DNA of 64,000 nt from assembly GCF_001037495.1 (NCBI RefSeq), contig NZ_KQ089822.1:1674001-1738000 (forward strand). The letters run 5' to 3'. Within the stretch, counting starts at the first letter, position 1, and each line of letters begins with the position of its first letter. This DNA comes from Citrobacter sp. MGH106 (GTDB lineage: Bacteria > Pseudomonadota > Gammaproteobacteria > Enterobacterales > Enterobacteriaceae). Below the pieces are notes generated by a model that had not been told where the DNA came from, did not search any database, and saw only the letters and a program-made list of their open reading frames with translations. The position numbers were made by a program, and so were the translations under genes. This document shows, one piece after another, positions 32,111-39,575 of this stretch.

Positions 32111-32557
32111 ATGATTAATGGAATCGCTCACCTCTTTACGCAGATCAAAAGCAATATTGCTCAACTTCGCGGTATCCAAATCAGTGGCTATGTTGATAGC
32201 TCTGAAGTTTCCTGTGTCACAAACCGCGCTGTGCTAATCTGTGCTCTCGACATCATTCTCTATGAGCACCGTAAAAAGTACGGGAATCAACTCAATGGAC
32301 TTAACGGAAAACAGGCTCTTCACCACAAGTTGCTTCTCAAATACAAATGGCCGCTGTCAGTAATTCGAGATTTAACACTTACTGATGCGCTGCTTGCCCT
32401 GCACGATGAAATCCAGTTCTCTGCTCTTCCGGAGCCAGCAAGTGAATATCTCTCGCGCATTACTCACTCAAATTACCCAGTTAACTTCCCTGATTATTTG
32501 GACGCTGAATGGGACCCTGAGCTGTCCGAGAAATTTCTAATTGAGATTCAAGGGTAG
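32111..32557 (+). CDS. Phage protein of unknown function on the opposite strand of the PL operon
   Basis: A 148-residue protein (MINGIAHLFTQIKSN...). The ATG at 32111 follows AAGGA at a good distance. It has a helical, Leu/Lys-rich middle (KQALHHKLLLKYKWPLSVIRDLTL) and an acidic end. It resembles proteins annotated only as phage-associated. It is transcribed against the surrounding leftward operon, and its 3' end overlaps the next leftward gene by 77 bases, so it needs its own promoter; I see only weak candidates upstream. Confidence 0.65.
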   Translation: MINGIAHLFTQIKSNIAQLRGIQISGYVDSSEVSCVTNRAVLICALDIILYEHRKKYGNQLNGLNGKQALHHKLLLKYKWPLSVIRDLTLTDALLALHDEIQFSALPEPASEYLSRITHSNYPVNFPDYLDAEWDPELSEKFLIEIQG

Positions 32558-32723
32558 CTTCAGTGATCATTGAATCCACTTCTTCAAGCCTCCGCACACA
32601 GGAGGCTTTATCCATATGTAACTGACGAAGATGCGCCATTGCTTCAACCTTCTTACACAGCCACTGATAAAGCTCTTCGTTGTTCATGCTACCAGCATAA
32701 ATATGTGGTTCGTTCTCTTTCAT
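32481..32723 (-). CDS. Small first gene of the PL operon
   Basis: An 80-residue protein, starting MKENEPHIYAG with AAGGGG upstream. Residues 14-55 (MNNEELYQWLCKKVEAM onward) are strongly helical and amphipathic. It occupies the place where lambda has N or kil, but there is no arginine-rich N motif, so I do not call it N. Its last 77 bases overlap the convergent gene. Confidence 0.6.
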   Translation of the reverse strand: MKENEPHIYAGSMNNEELYQWLCKKVEAMAHLRQLHMDKASCVRRLEEVDSMITEATLESQLEISRTAQGPIQRPNNQGS

Positions 32724-32824
32724 CCTTAAACCCCTTGAGAATTTATGTGTTAGCTAATCATCCCGGCCTTCATATGCCCCGGGCGGCTACTTCGTGGGCG
32801 TCCTGCCTGTTCGCTATGGAGTAG

Positions 32825-32853
32825 ACAATAAAATTAAATTGCGAATAACGCAA
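32825..32853 (-). promoter_or_regulatory. PL promoter
   Basis: On the reverse strand TTGCGT (32848-32853), a 17-base spacer and TATTGT (32825-32830) form a sigma-70 promoter aimed at the leftward operon. The -35 box is part of an operator palindrome, so CI or Cro binding would block it. Confidence 0.75.
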
Positions 32854-32876
32854 GTATTAAATTGCGATTTGCGCAA
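32839..32876. promoter_or_regulatory. Left operators (OL), two 15-bp palindromes
   Basis: TTGCG-AATAA-CGCAA (32839-32853) and TTGCG-ATTTG-CGCAA (32862-32876) are perfect repeats of the same half site, 23 bases centre to centre. The same motif recurs at PR on the other side of the repressor gene. Confidence 0.82.
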
Positions 32877-32887
32877 TATCGAGGCGT

Positions 32888-32912
32888 AAAAAAACCGCCG
32901 TAAAGGCGGTTT
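32888..32912 (-). terminator. Terminator after the repressor gene
   Basis: On the reverse strand AAACCGCC (32905-32912 complement) pairs with GGCGGTTT across a five-base loop, followed by a run of seven U. It lies 19 bases beyond the cI stop codon and separates cI transcripts from PL. Confidence 0.88.
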
Positions 32913-32930
32913 CAACATTGATATGTAGTG

Positions 32931-33623
32931 TCAGGCGTGGCGTTTGAATGATTGAGATTGGCTTATCATTACCTTCCCAAAAATGTAAAAACGGTGTTCG
33001 TTTGTCTCATCCACAGACCATTCTCTATATTTTGGGTTATCCGATATCACCAACAACTTATCAGGTATCATCTGTAATCGTTTGACGTAAATTTTATCAT
33101 CAAAACCAAATACATATATTCCATCACCATCGAATTCATGAATAGAGATATCAACGAAGAGAAGATCACCAGGTTCGATAGTCTCAGCCATACTGTCGCC
33201 TCGAACGTTGATTACTTTTACTTGATCTGCCGTTCTTCCGCCGAACATCGCTAGCGCACGTTCATTGTTGTATTCGATTGACCTGATGACATCAATAATA
33301 TCGCTGCCTTGAATAAAGCCACCACCAGCGCTGGCACTTACATCAAGAATCTCCACTCTAAACACAGATCCATCTCCAGAATGTGGGTTACTACCACTGT
33401 GTTCACATACAGTAGTTTTATTTCCGCCTGGAGTAAATAGATCAGCAACGCTAACGCCTAAAGCTTGAGCATATTTGCTAAGTGATTGTTCAGTAAATGA
33501 CTTCTGTTTGCCGGTTTCTACGCGCGAGATGTTAGCTCCGTCGACACCAACGGCTTCAGCAAGATCAGCGATTTTTAGACCCTTCGCTGTGCGAAGTTCT
33601 CTTATGCGGTTTCCTATGTTCAT
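32931..33623 (-). CDS. cI: LexA-like CI repressor
   Basis: A 230-residue prophage repressor. Residues 5-60 form an XRE helix-turn-helix (LKIADLAEAVGVDGANISRVETG). The C-terminal half is an S24 peptidase domain: cleavage-type Ala-Gly in SASAGGGF, nucleophile Ser in RGDSMAETIEPGD, and the Lys of KIYVKRLQ. It should therefore self-cleave with RecA in the SOS response. The start at 33623 (MNIGNRIREL) fits the promoter placed directly in front of it; the longer frame to 33686 would run through the operators. It is divergent from cro. Confidence 0.93.
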   Translation of the reverse strand: MNIGNRIRELRTAKGLKIADLAEAVGVDGANISRVETGKQKSFTEQSLSKYAQALGVSVADLFTPGGNKTTVCEHSGSNPHSGDGSVFRVEILDVSASAGGGFIQGSDIIDVIRSIEYNNERALAMFGGRTADQVKVINVRGDSMAETIEPGDLLFVDISIHEFDGDGIYVFGFDDKIYVKRLQMIPDKLLVISDNPKYREWSVDETNEHRFYIFGKVMISQSQSFKRHA

Positions 33624-33629
33624 GCGTCT

Positions 33630-33658
33630 ATTACATGTTTTTTTTGCGTGATGTGCAA
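33630..33658 (-). promoter_or_regulatory. PRM promoter of cI
   Basis: On the reverse strand TTGCAC (33653-33658), a 17-base spacer and TGTAAT (33630-33635) precede the cI ATG by six bases. Transcription would start at or within a base of the A of the start codon, which predicts a leaderless cI message as in lambda. The -35 box overlaps operator 33644-33658. Confidence 0.7.
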
Positions 33659-33706
33659 AGCAACTTGCGCAAGTCGTACGTTCCAATTAATATGCGTATT
33701 ACGCAA
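33644..33706. promoter_or_regulatory. Right operators (OR) between cI and cro
   Basis: TTGCG-TGATG-TGCAA (33644-33658) and ATGCG-TATTA-CGCAA (33692-33706) each match the OL consensus TTGCG-N5-CGCAA with one change. Between them is the 12-bp palindrome ACTTGCGCAAGT (33663-33674), a related site with different spacing. They cover the -35 of PRM, the -35 of PR and the -10 of PR respectively. Confidence 0.78.
33665..33693 (+). promoter_or_regulatory. PR promoter of cro
   Basis: TTGCGC (33665-33670), a 17-base spacer and TAATAT (33688-33693) lie 27 bases upstream of the cro start. Both boxes are overlapped by operator-like palindromes. Confidence 0.75.
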
Positions 33707-33720
33707 TTAAAGGAGGGTAT

Positions 33721-33966
33721 ATGCAATCACCGTTACGAATCTTGCGTAAATCGCAAGGTATGACTCTTTCCTGTGTAGCAAAAGGGGTTGATATCGACCC
33801 GGGAAATCTAAGTCGGATAGAGCGAGGGCAGCAAATTGCTTCCCTAGATATTGCTGAACGTCTAGTCCGTTTCTTCTCGGGAAAAATCAATGAGCTAGAA
33901 ATTCTTTACCCACATCGCTATTCGAACTGTACAGGCGCGAGTACAGACATAAAACCACAGGAATAA
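33721..33966 (+). CDS. cro: Cro-like repressor
   Basis: An 81-residue XRE-family protein, mostly one helix-turn-helix domain (MTLSCVAKGVDIDPGNLSRIERG, about 14-36), divergent from cI and preceded by AGGAGGG. Its position and size are those of Cro, which would block PRM and later PL/PR. The helix resembles YmfT-type regulators more than lambda Cro. Confidence 0.85.
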   Translation: MQSPLRILRKSQGMTLSCVAKGVDIDPGNLSRIERGQQIASLDIAERLVRFFSGKINELEILYPHRYSNCTGASTDIKPQE

Positions 33967-33976
33967 GGGGTTAACC

Positions 33977-34528
33977 GTGGGTAACGAACCTATTTGGAAA
34001 GTTGAACGCCAGCCAGCCTGGCTGGTGGTAGCGATTAAAAGAACGATTACCGATCTACCTGGTGGTTATGCCGAGGCGGCGGAATGGTTGGGCGTGACAG
34101 AGAACGCATTGTTTAACCGCCTTCGTGTCGACGGGGATCAGATCTTCCCTATGGGATGGGCGATGGTATTACAGAAAGCCGCCGGTGTTAGCTACATAGC
34201 TGACGCGTTTTCTCGTCAAACAGATAACGGGATCCATATCCCGGGCGCGGCACCAGAAACAGAGAACGAAGAGATTGGCTTAAAGCTGGCTGAGCTGGTG
34301 GGAAGGCTTGGTGACCTGGTTAACGCATATCGTCGATACATCGATGATGGTGTGGTTGATAAAGGGGAGTGGGACAGTCTGAACGAAATCGCCTACCAGT
34401 TCCGGGTAACGCTTATGACGTTTCTGAACCTGATTTCACGAGTCTATTGCCTTCCAGAAAAGAGTGACGCCCGCGAGTGTGCAGCTCCGGGCGCCTTGGC
34501 GAACAACTCTTCGAGTATGGAGAAATAA
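33977..34528 (+). CDS. CII-type / YmfL-like phage regulatory protein
   Basis: A 183-residue protein that starts at a GTG after AAGGGG. The N-terminal 70 residues (PAWLVVAIKRTITDLPGGYAEAAEWLGVTENALFNRLR) match the phage CP76/CII-like regulatory family, which includes YmfL of the e14 prophage. The C-terminal half is helical and probably oligomerises. By place it takes the role of CII, activating lysogeny promoters, but no target sites are seen. Confidence 0.75.
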   Translation: MGNEPIWKVERQPAWLVVAIKRTITDLPGGYAEAAEWLGVTENALFNRLRVDGDQIFPMGWAMVLQKAAGVSYIADAFSRQTDNGIHIPGAAPETENEEIGLKLAELVGRLGDLVNAYRRYIDDGVVDKGEWDSLNEIAYQFRVTLMTFLNLISRVYCLPEKSDARECAAPGALANNSSSMEK

Positions 34529-34533
34529 TCCGC

Positions 34534-34860
34534 ATGAGCAATTTAATCGTAAATCCTCACTTACCGCAACTACGAATGATCCCGGTGCCGGGTCTTCCGC
34601 TGTTTCGGTATGAATGCAAAGTATCAAATCGCTGGGTGTCATGTAACCACAGCCAGGCTGCCGTAATTGTGGGGGTCTACTATCGGAGGGCAAAACGCCT
34701 GTGCGCGAACTTAACCGAAGGTTCAAAGATCACCGCGGAGTGCCAGTCCGTGTTATCCGCTGGGAGCCAGAAACGCAGCGCGTTATCTACCTGCGAGATG
34801 GCTATCCACACGAATGCTTCAGCCCACTTGAGCATTTCAGGCAAAAGTTCAGGGAGATAA
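34534..34860 (+). CDS. Small phage protein, possibly only its 5' half functional
   Basis: A 108-residue frame that begins MSNLIVNPHLPQLRMIPVPGLPLF, a plausible start 6 bases after the preceding stop. Its second half lies over the DUF4222-type gene at 34701 in another frame and is Ser/Ala-rich with no clear fold. The first 55 codons look like a real protein. The true product may be shorter or continue by a frameshift into 34701-34880. Confidence 0.45.
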   Translation: MSNLIVNPHLPQLRMIPVPGLPLFRYECKVSNRWVSCNHSQAAVIVGVYYRRAKRLCANLTEGSKITAECQSVLSAGSQKRSALSTCEMAIHTNASAHLSISGKSSGR

Positions 34861-34880
34861 CGGACGATCATGAGCACTAA
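34701..34880 (+). CDS. Small DUF4222-family phage protein
   Basis: A 59-residue protein from a GTG with GGAGGG ten bases upstream. The sequence RRFKDHRGVPVRVIRWEPE followed by RVIYLRDGYPHECFSPL matches the DUF4222 proteins that precede replication genes in many lambdoid phages; no function is known. It overlaps the replication gene start by eleven bases. This is the more likely coding frame in this stretch. Confidence 0.72.
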   Translation: MRELNRRFKDHRGVPVRVIRWEPETQRVIYLRDGYPHECFSPLEHFRQKFREITDDHEH

Positions 34881-35736
34881 ATTAACCGGCTACGTATGGG
34901 ATGGTTGCGCAGCGTCGGGCATGAAGTTGTCTAGTGTTGCGATCATGGCTCGCCTTGCTGACTTCAGCAGCGATGAAGGTGTGTGCTGGCCGTCAATTGA
35001 AACTATTGCTCGCCAGCTTGGCGCAGGCCCGAGCACTATCAGAACAGCAATCGCAAAGCTTGAAAAAGATGGCTGGCTCACACGTACACAGCGCCGTAAT
35101 GGTAACCGTAATGCTTCGAACGTGTATCGGCTGAATGTGGCGAAACTTCAGACTGCCGCATTTTCTCAACTGTCAGATTCTGACACGTCAAAATCTGACG
35201 CATCAAAATATGACGCCTCAAAAACTGACCCGTCGAAATCTGGCAAAAACGGAGGTTTTGACCCGTCAGAATCTGGCGGGGATCCGTCAGTAAAATCAAA
35301 ACAAGATCCACAAGTAACTTCAAAACCCTCTTGTCCGGTTGCGGCGCAACCCGACCCTGAGGTTGTGATTACTGATCAGGCCAGACAGGTTTTGTCTTAC
35401 CTGAATCAGACTACTGGCTCACGCTACCAGGTATGCAGCACGTCGCTGGAGAATATTCGCGCCCGTCTTCGGGAACAATTCACGGTTGATGATCTGTGCC
35501 TTGTGGTGGATTACAAAAACGCTGATTGGCGTGATAGCGAGCAGGCTCAATACCTCCGCCCGGCAACTCTGTTTATTCCAAAAAACTTCCCCGGTTACCT
35601 GCAAAGCGCGACCAAATGGTCTGCCGCTGGGCGACCTGAACGCGTTAACGGTAAATGGGCGACTAACTCAGCCAGCCGCGCAAACTTCCAAAATGTTGAC
35701 TACTCACTGCCAGAAAATTCGGGGTTCCGCTCATGA
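34870..35736 (+). CDS. Replication initiator, lambda O-like
   Basis: A 288-residue protein. Residues 15-90 are a winged-helix domain (MKLSSVAIMARLADF, then GPSTIRTAIAKLEKDGWLTR), a low-complexity SKSDASKYDASK-type linker follows (about 103-130), and the C-terminal 120 residues match the conserved phage replisome C-terminal domain (VLSYLNQTTGSRYQ; YLRPATLF). The linker is encoded by 15-bp repeats that look like origin iterons, as inside lambda O. A helicase loader or helicase gene does not follow; an adenine methylase does. Confidence 0.82.
   Translation: MSTKLTGYVWDGCAASGMKLSSVAIMARLADFSSDEGVCWPSIETIARQLGAGPSTIRTAIAKLEKDGWLTRTQRRNGNRNASNVYRLNVAKLQTAAFSQLSDSDTSKSDASKYDASKTDPSKSGKNGGFDPSESGGDPSVKSKQDPQVTSKPSCPVAAQPDPEVVITDQARQVLSYLNQTTGSRYQVCSTSLENIRARLREQFTVDDLCLVVDYKNADWRDSEQAQYLRPATLFIPKNFPGYLQSATKWSAAGRPERVNGKWATNSASRANFQNVDYSLPENSGFRS
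35181..35273 (+). repeat. Origin iterons within the replication gene
   Basis: Four tandem 15-bp units with the core TGACnCnTCAAAAnC lie at 35181, 35196, 35211 and 35226, and a fifth copy at 35259-35273 follows an 18-base interruption that reads TGGCAAAAACGGAGG. Their 15-base period keeps the reading frame. They are the likely binding sites of the O-like protein and mark the replication origin. Confidence 0.75.
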
Positions 35737-36611
35737 TGCCAAATAAATATTGCCAGGCGCTGGCAGCACTGCGCAGCAAACCAGCCCATGAATTGAAAGA
35801 GGTTGGCGATCAGTGGCGAACACCAGATCTGCTTTTTTGGGGCATCAATGCGATGTTCGGCCCCCTGACGCTGGATCTGTTTGCTGACGACGATAACGCG
35901 AAGTGCCCGGTCTGGTACACCGCCGAAGATAACGCGCTGACGCAGGACTGGTCTGAACGTCTGGCAGAACTGGGCGGCGCAGGTTATGGCAACCCACCGT
36001 ATAGCCGTTCGCAGTACCACGAGAAACAGGCGATCACTGGTATGACGCACATCATGAAGTACGCAGCAGCCCAGCGCGAGAAGGGCGGTCGCTATGTATT
36101 CCTGATAAAAGCCGCGCCGAGTGAAACGTGGTGGCCGGAAGATGCCGATCACATTGTATTCATTCGCGGGCGCATTGGGTTCGATCTGCCTGTGTGGTTT
36201 GTACCTGCTGACGAAAAACAGAAGCCCACCAGCGCGTTTTTTGCCGGTGCTATAGCTGTCTTCGATAAGTCCTGGCGCGGCGAGCATTTCAGCTACATCA
36301 GCCGTACCGAACTGGAAGAAAAAGGGAAGGCGTTCATGTCGCTGGTCACATTTGCCGCTTGCAAGGCCCAGCAGGCAGAAACAGTACAGCCACCTGCGCC
36401 GCTGACATCACCAGAAGTTGAATCGCGTATTTGGCCTCTCGAGGTTGGTCTGGTGTTTAACCAAGTGGAAGGCGTTGATGTATTGAGCGAGGCCCAGCAG
36501 AACAAACTGAAAGCCAACATCAATCAACTCTGGCTGGAACGTACGGCCACCAGCGAAATCATTACTGCTGCTTCTGAACTTGTTCGCAATATGCGGGGAG
36601 AGGCCGCGTGA
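35733..36611 (+). CDS. Phage N6-adenine DNA methyltransferase
   Basis: A 292-residue protein whose first 180 residues match the phage Dam-type methylase family (PF05869). The catalytic DPPY-class motif is AGYGNPPYSRSQY (about 83-95), and TLDLFADDDNAKC forms part of the SAM site. The C-terminal 80 residues are a separate helical part. It could protect phage DNA or change regulatory sites. It starts on the stop codon region of the O-like gene (ATGATG). Confidence 0.85.
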   Translation: MMPNKYCQALAALRSKPAHELKEVGDQWRTPDLLFWGINAMFGPLTLDLFADDDNAKCPVWYTAEDNALTQDWSERLAELGGAGYGNPPYSRSQYHEKQAITGMTHIMKYAAAQREKGGRYVFLIKAAPSETWWPEDADHIVFIRGRIGFDLPVWFVPADEKQKPTSAFFAGAIAVFDKSWRGEHFSYISRTELEEKGKAFMSLVTFAACKAQQAETVQPPAPLTSPEVESRIWPLEVGLVFNQVEGVDVLSEAQQNKLKANINQLWLERTATSEIITAASELVRNMRGEAA

Positions 36612-36994
36612 AACTGATCCTGCCTTTTCCTCCGAGCGTAAACACTTACTGGCGCGCCCCTAACAAGGGGCCACTGGCCGGTCGTCACCTCATTAGCGCT
36701 GATGGCCGTAAATACCAGAGCGCTGCCTGCGTGGCGATCATTGAGCAATTACGACGTCTCCCGAAGCCATCGACTGAACTGGCAGCGGTAGAAATCACTC
36801 TGTACCCGCCGGATGCGCGCCGCCGGGATATCGATAATTACAACAAAGCCCTGTTTGACGCGCTGACGCATGCGGGTGTCTGGGAAGACGACAGCCAGAT
36901 TAAGCGCATGCTGGTGGAATGGGGACCCGTAGTGCCGAAAGGTCGGGTAGAGATAACGATCAGCAGATATGAACCGGCGGGTGCAGCCGCCTGA
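36608..36994 (+). CDS. rusA: Holliday-junction resolvase RusA
   Basis: A 128-residue RusA-family endonuclease that cuts four-way junctions. The catalytic acidic motif RRRDIDNYNKALFDAL (about 73-88) and the second Asp pair in HAGVWEDDSQI (about 91-101) are present. It overlaps the methylase by four bases. This is the usual nuclease of the ninR-like region in lambdoid phages. Confidence 0.92.
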   Translation: MKLILPFPPSVNTYWRAPNKGPLAGRHLISADGRKYQSAACVAIIEQLRRLPKPSTELAAVEITLYPPDARRRDIDNYNKALFDALTHAGVWEDDSQIKRMLVEWGPVVPKGRVEITISRYEPAGAAA

Positions 36995-37007
36995 TATGGA
37001 GAAAAGT

Positions 37008-37694
37008 ATGAGCCAGTTAATCGTGAATGGTGTAGTAACAATGTCCAGCCGTGATATTGCGGATCTGGTTCAGAGTAAACACAGTGACGTGAAACGCTCG
37101 GCTGAGCGTCTTGTTGCTGCGGGAATTTTAACCGCGCCATTGGCGCAGTTCGATTTTGAGCATAACGGTAATGTGTACCAGGAGTATCGTTTTAACAAAC
37201 GCGACTCTCTGGTGATTGTTGCCAGATTATCACCTGAATTTACCGCCGCGGTCGTCGATCGCTGGCAGGAACTGGAAGAAGGACAGAGTGTCAGTGTTCC
37301 CCGCTCATTACCGGAAGCGCTTCGCCTGGCTGCTGATTTAGCCGAGCAGAAAGAGCAACTGACGATCCAGCTGGCAGCCGCGGCGCCAAAAGTGGAGTTT
37401 GTTGATCGTTATTGCTCTGCAAAAGGCTCCATGTCATTCCGGCAGGTAGCCAAATTGCTTAACGCAAAAGAAACTGAGTTTCGTCTGTTCCTTATTGAAC
37501 GCAATATCCTGTATCGACTCGGCGGCACACTTACCCCCATGGCGCAGCACATTTCCGGGGGAAGATTTGAAGTTAAGACGGGAACATCGAGCACATCCAA
37601 TCACGCATTCAGCCAGACGCGTTTCACTGCCAAGGGAGTACGCTGGATTGGTGGTTTGTGGGCTGAACATATTGCAGGGGGGCAGGCGGCGTGA
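37008..37694 (+). CDS. Phage antirepressor with Rha-type N-terminus and KilAC C-terminus
   Basis: A 228-residue regulatory protein. The N-terminal 90 residues have the Rha pattern (SRDIADLVQSKHSDVKRSAERL, RDSLVIVARLSPEFTAAVVDRW). The C-terminal part is the KilAC domain (SMSFRQVAKLLNAKETEFRLFLIERNILYR). Such proteins bind or interfere with repressors in temperate phages. The ATG at 37008 follows GGAG. Confidence 0.82.
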   Translation: MSQLIVNGVVTMSSRDIADLVQSKHSDVKRSAERLVAAGILTAPLAQFDFEHNGNVYQEYRFNKRDSLVIVARLSPEFTAAVVDRWQELEEGQSVSVPRSLPEALRLAADLAEQKEQLTIQLAAAAPKVEFVDRYCSAKGSMSFRQVAKLLNAKETEFRLFLIERNILYRLGGTLTPMAQHISGGRFEVKTGTSSTSNHAFSQTRFTAKGVRWIGGLWAEHIAGGQAA

Positions 37695-38686
37695 GGGCTT
37701 TGTTAACTCCTGAAGTCGCCCATCGCATGGGGATTGTGTTGTTTCGTCCCGGCGCGGAACTGATGCACCTCTTTATGCGCGGTCGCGTTCTGCTCGAGCC
37801 TGAACCAGAAGAAATGGCGTCATTCAGTACAGGAGCTGTTCCCGCCGCCATTCAGCCGCTGGCTGATGATCCGGTAATGCGGCAGGTCTTCGAGAATGAT
37901 CGGGTTATTCAACGTGCCGGTGGGCTTCCTTCCCTTGAGCAATGGTTGAGTAATCGGTTTGAATGCCAGTGGCCACATTCATCGTGGCACGACAAGAACT
38001 TCACAACAATGCGGCACCCACCAGGAAGTATTCGCCTGTGCTGGCATTGCGATCACACTTTGTCGGGGCAGCATACCGAACAGCTTGCAGGTATAGCGGC
38101 AGGAAACCTGGTATCCTGGATTCTGGAAGTCATTCGGCGTGATTCTGGTTTTCCCGAGTCGCATATCCTTACGCTTCCGGAACTGTGCTGGTGGATGGTC
38201 AGAAACGACCTGGCTGATGTTATTCCGGAAAGCGTTGCGCACAAGGGGCTACGCCTTCCGGATGAGAAGATCCGCTCGGTCATGAGGGAAAGCGACATTG
38301 TGCCTTCCGCTTCTGCAGCCAGCATCGTGCAGGAGAAGGCGAAGAAGATCCTCACTCTCTCTGTTGATCCGGAGTCTCCAGAATCTTTCATGCTCAGGCC
38401 AAAGCGACGCCGCTGGATAAATGAGACTTACACCCGCTGGGTAAAAACACAACCCTGTGAGTGTTGCCGACGGCCAGCAGATGATCCGCACCATATCGTA
38501 GGGCACGGTATGGGTGGTACAGCAACAAAAGCCCATGACCTCTTCGTGATCCCTCTGTGCAGAGAGTGCCACGATGAGCTGCACGCCGATGTACCGGCAT
38601 TCGAGCAGAAGCATGGTACGCAGCTTGAGCTGCTACTGCGTTTTATGGATCGGGCGCTGGCGATCGGCGTAATTGCGAAAGCTTAA
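37691..38686 (+). CDS. DUF968 protein with HNH-like zinc site
   Basis: A 331-residue protein of the DUF968 family found between the recombination genes and Q of lambdoid prophages. The C-terminal 100 residues contain Cys pairs and a HNH-like site (CECCRRPADDPHHIVGHGMGG, then PLCRECHDELH), which suggests a nuclease. It begins at a GTG that overlaps the antirepressor stop by four bases. Biological role unknown. Confidence 0.82.
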   Translation: MRALLTPEVAHRMGIVLFRPGAELMHLFMRGRVLLEPEPEEMASFSTGAVPAAIQPLADDPVMRQVFENDRVIQRAGGLPSLEQWLSNRFECQWPHSSWHDKNFTTMRHPPGSIRLCWHCDHTLSGQHTEQLAGIAAGNLVSWILEVIRRDSGFPESHILTLPELCWWMVRNDLADVIPESVAHKGLRLPDEKIRSVMRESDIVPSASAASIVQEKAKKILTLSVDPESPESFMLRPKRRRWINETYTRWVKTQPCECCRRPADDPHHIVGHGMGGTATKAHDLFVIPLCRECHDELHADVPAFEQKHGTQLELLLRFMDRALAIGVIAKA

Positions 38687-38707
38687 GTGTATGGAGCGCA
38701 AAGAAGC

Positions 38708-39448
38708 ATGAATCAGCAAGACCTGAATTTTGTAAGAATAGAATTGCGCCGCGCGCTACCTGACCTCTCTGGGGGAACAAAAGGGCAGCTTGAGGCTTTC
38801 AGTGAACACCCACCAGCAGACAAAAATGCCACCCCGCGCCGTGGAATTCATCTCGTCGAACTCGAAGGAGAGAAGGGGCCACGTTTTGTTAACTCGCTTT
38901 CCGCGCCACTGTATGTACTGGAAACACGCAGCCGCCGCAGGCCAATGCCGCCGATAAAAGATGCGGAATTTGAGTCCGCGCCGTGGCGTAGGGCTGTGTC
39001 CGCGCTTAGTGGATACCAGCAGGCCTGGTTGCGGTACTGCTACGGTTTTGACCTTAGCTATAAGCACCAGGTGATGATGTGTGAATACGTCTGGAAAACT
39101 TATCAGAAATGCCTGGGTGATAATTCCCTTCAGGAGCGCGTAGTAAAGAAACTGATAGGTCTGGTATGGCTGGCAGGGCAGGAAATTGCCGCAACCCGAA
39201 ACAATGAAACCTATAAAGACTACGCTGGTGCGGCACTGGCCCGTATGGTTAGCGTTGACCGTTCAACGTGGTTGCGTGTCTATTCAGGGCACTGGGCTGG
39301 GTTAAAGGCTGCTTTTACCCAGCTTGATGAATCTGCGTTGGCAATGGCTCTTGAATACTATGAGGAAGAAGAAGCCCTCAAAGTGGCAGAAATGAGAAGT
39401 AAATTTCACTATCTCCTTCAAACGCGCTTGCAAAATGCAACAAAATAA
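38708..39448 (+). CDS. Q-type late antitermination protein
   Basis: A 246-residue protein of the phage 82 Q family, which loads onto RNA polymerase paused at PR' and lets it pass terminators to express late genes. It starts MNQQDLNFVRIEL; the C-terminal 150 residues contain the conserved RYCYGFDLSYKHQ and AGQEIAATRNNETYKDYA segments. It is followed by an AT-rich region and a terminator (39491-39515), the expected place for PR' and tR'. Confidence 0.85.
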   Translation: MNQQDLNFVRIELRRALPDLSGGTKGQLEAFSEHPPADKNATPRRGIHLVELEGEKGPRFVNSLSAPLYVLETRSRRRPMPPIKDAEFESAPWRRAVSALSGYQQAWLRYCYGFDLSYKHQVMMCEYVWKTYQKCLGDNSLQERVVKKLIGLVWLAGQEIAATRNNETYKDYAGAALARMVSVDRSTWLRVYSGHWAGLKAAFTQLDESALAMALEYYEEEEALKVAEMRSKFHYLLQTRLQNATK

Positions 39449-39490
39449 GCCATATTTGAAGCATATTTGATATGTTGCCAAAGTTTTATA

Positions 39491-39515
39491 AACCCGCCAG
39501 TGAGCGGGTTTTTTT
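39491..39515 (+). terminator. Terminator after Q, possible tR'
   Basis: AACCCGC (39491-39497) pairs with GCGGGTT (39504-39510) across a six-base loop and is followed by seven T. It stands 43 bases beyond the Q stop and would need Q-modified polymerase for read-through into late genes. The late promoter boxes themselves are not clear. Confidence 0.82.
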
Positions 39516-39575
39516 GTATCCGCATTTCCTGCGCACCGCCCGCGCATCCATCACGTCGAACCAATCCATTTGAAA

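Noticed and set aside
32481-32723. Calling the first PL gene an N antiterminator
   Set aside because: There is no arginine-rich N-terminal motif and no boxA/boxB element that I can see near PL.
35181-35273. A CRISPR array reading of the tandem repeats
   Set aside because: Units are only 15 bp, directly adjoining without spacers, in frame inside a replication gene; iterons explain them.
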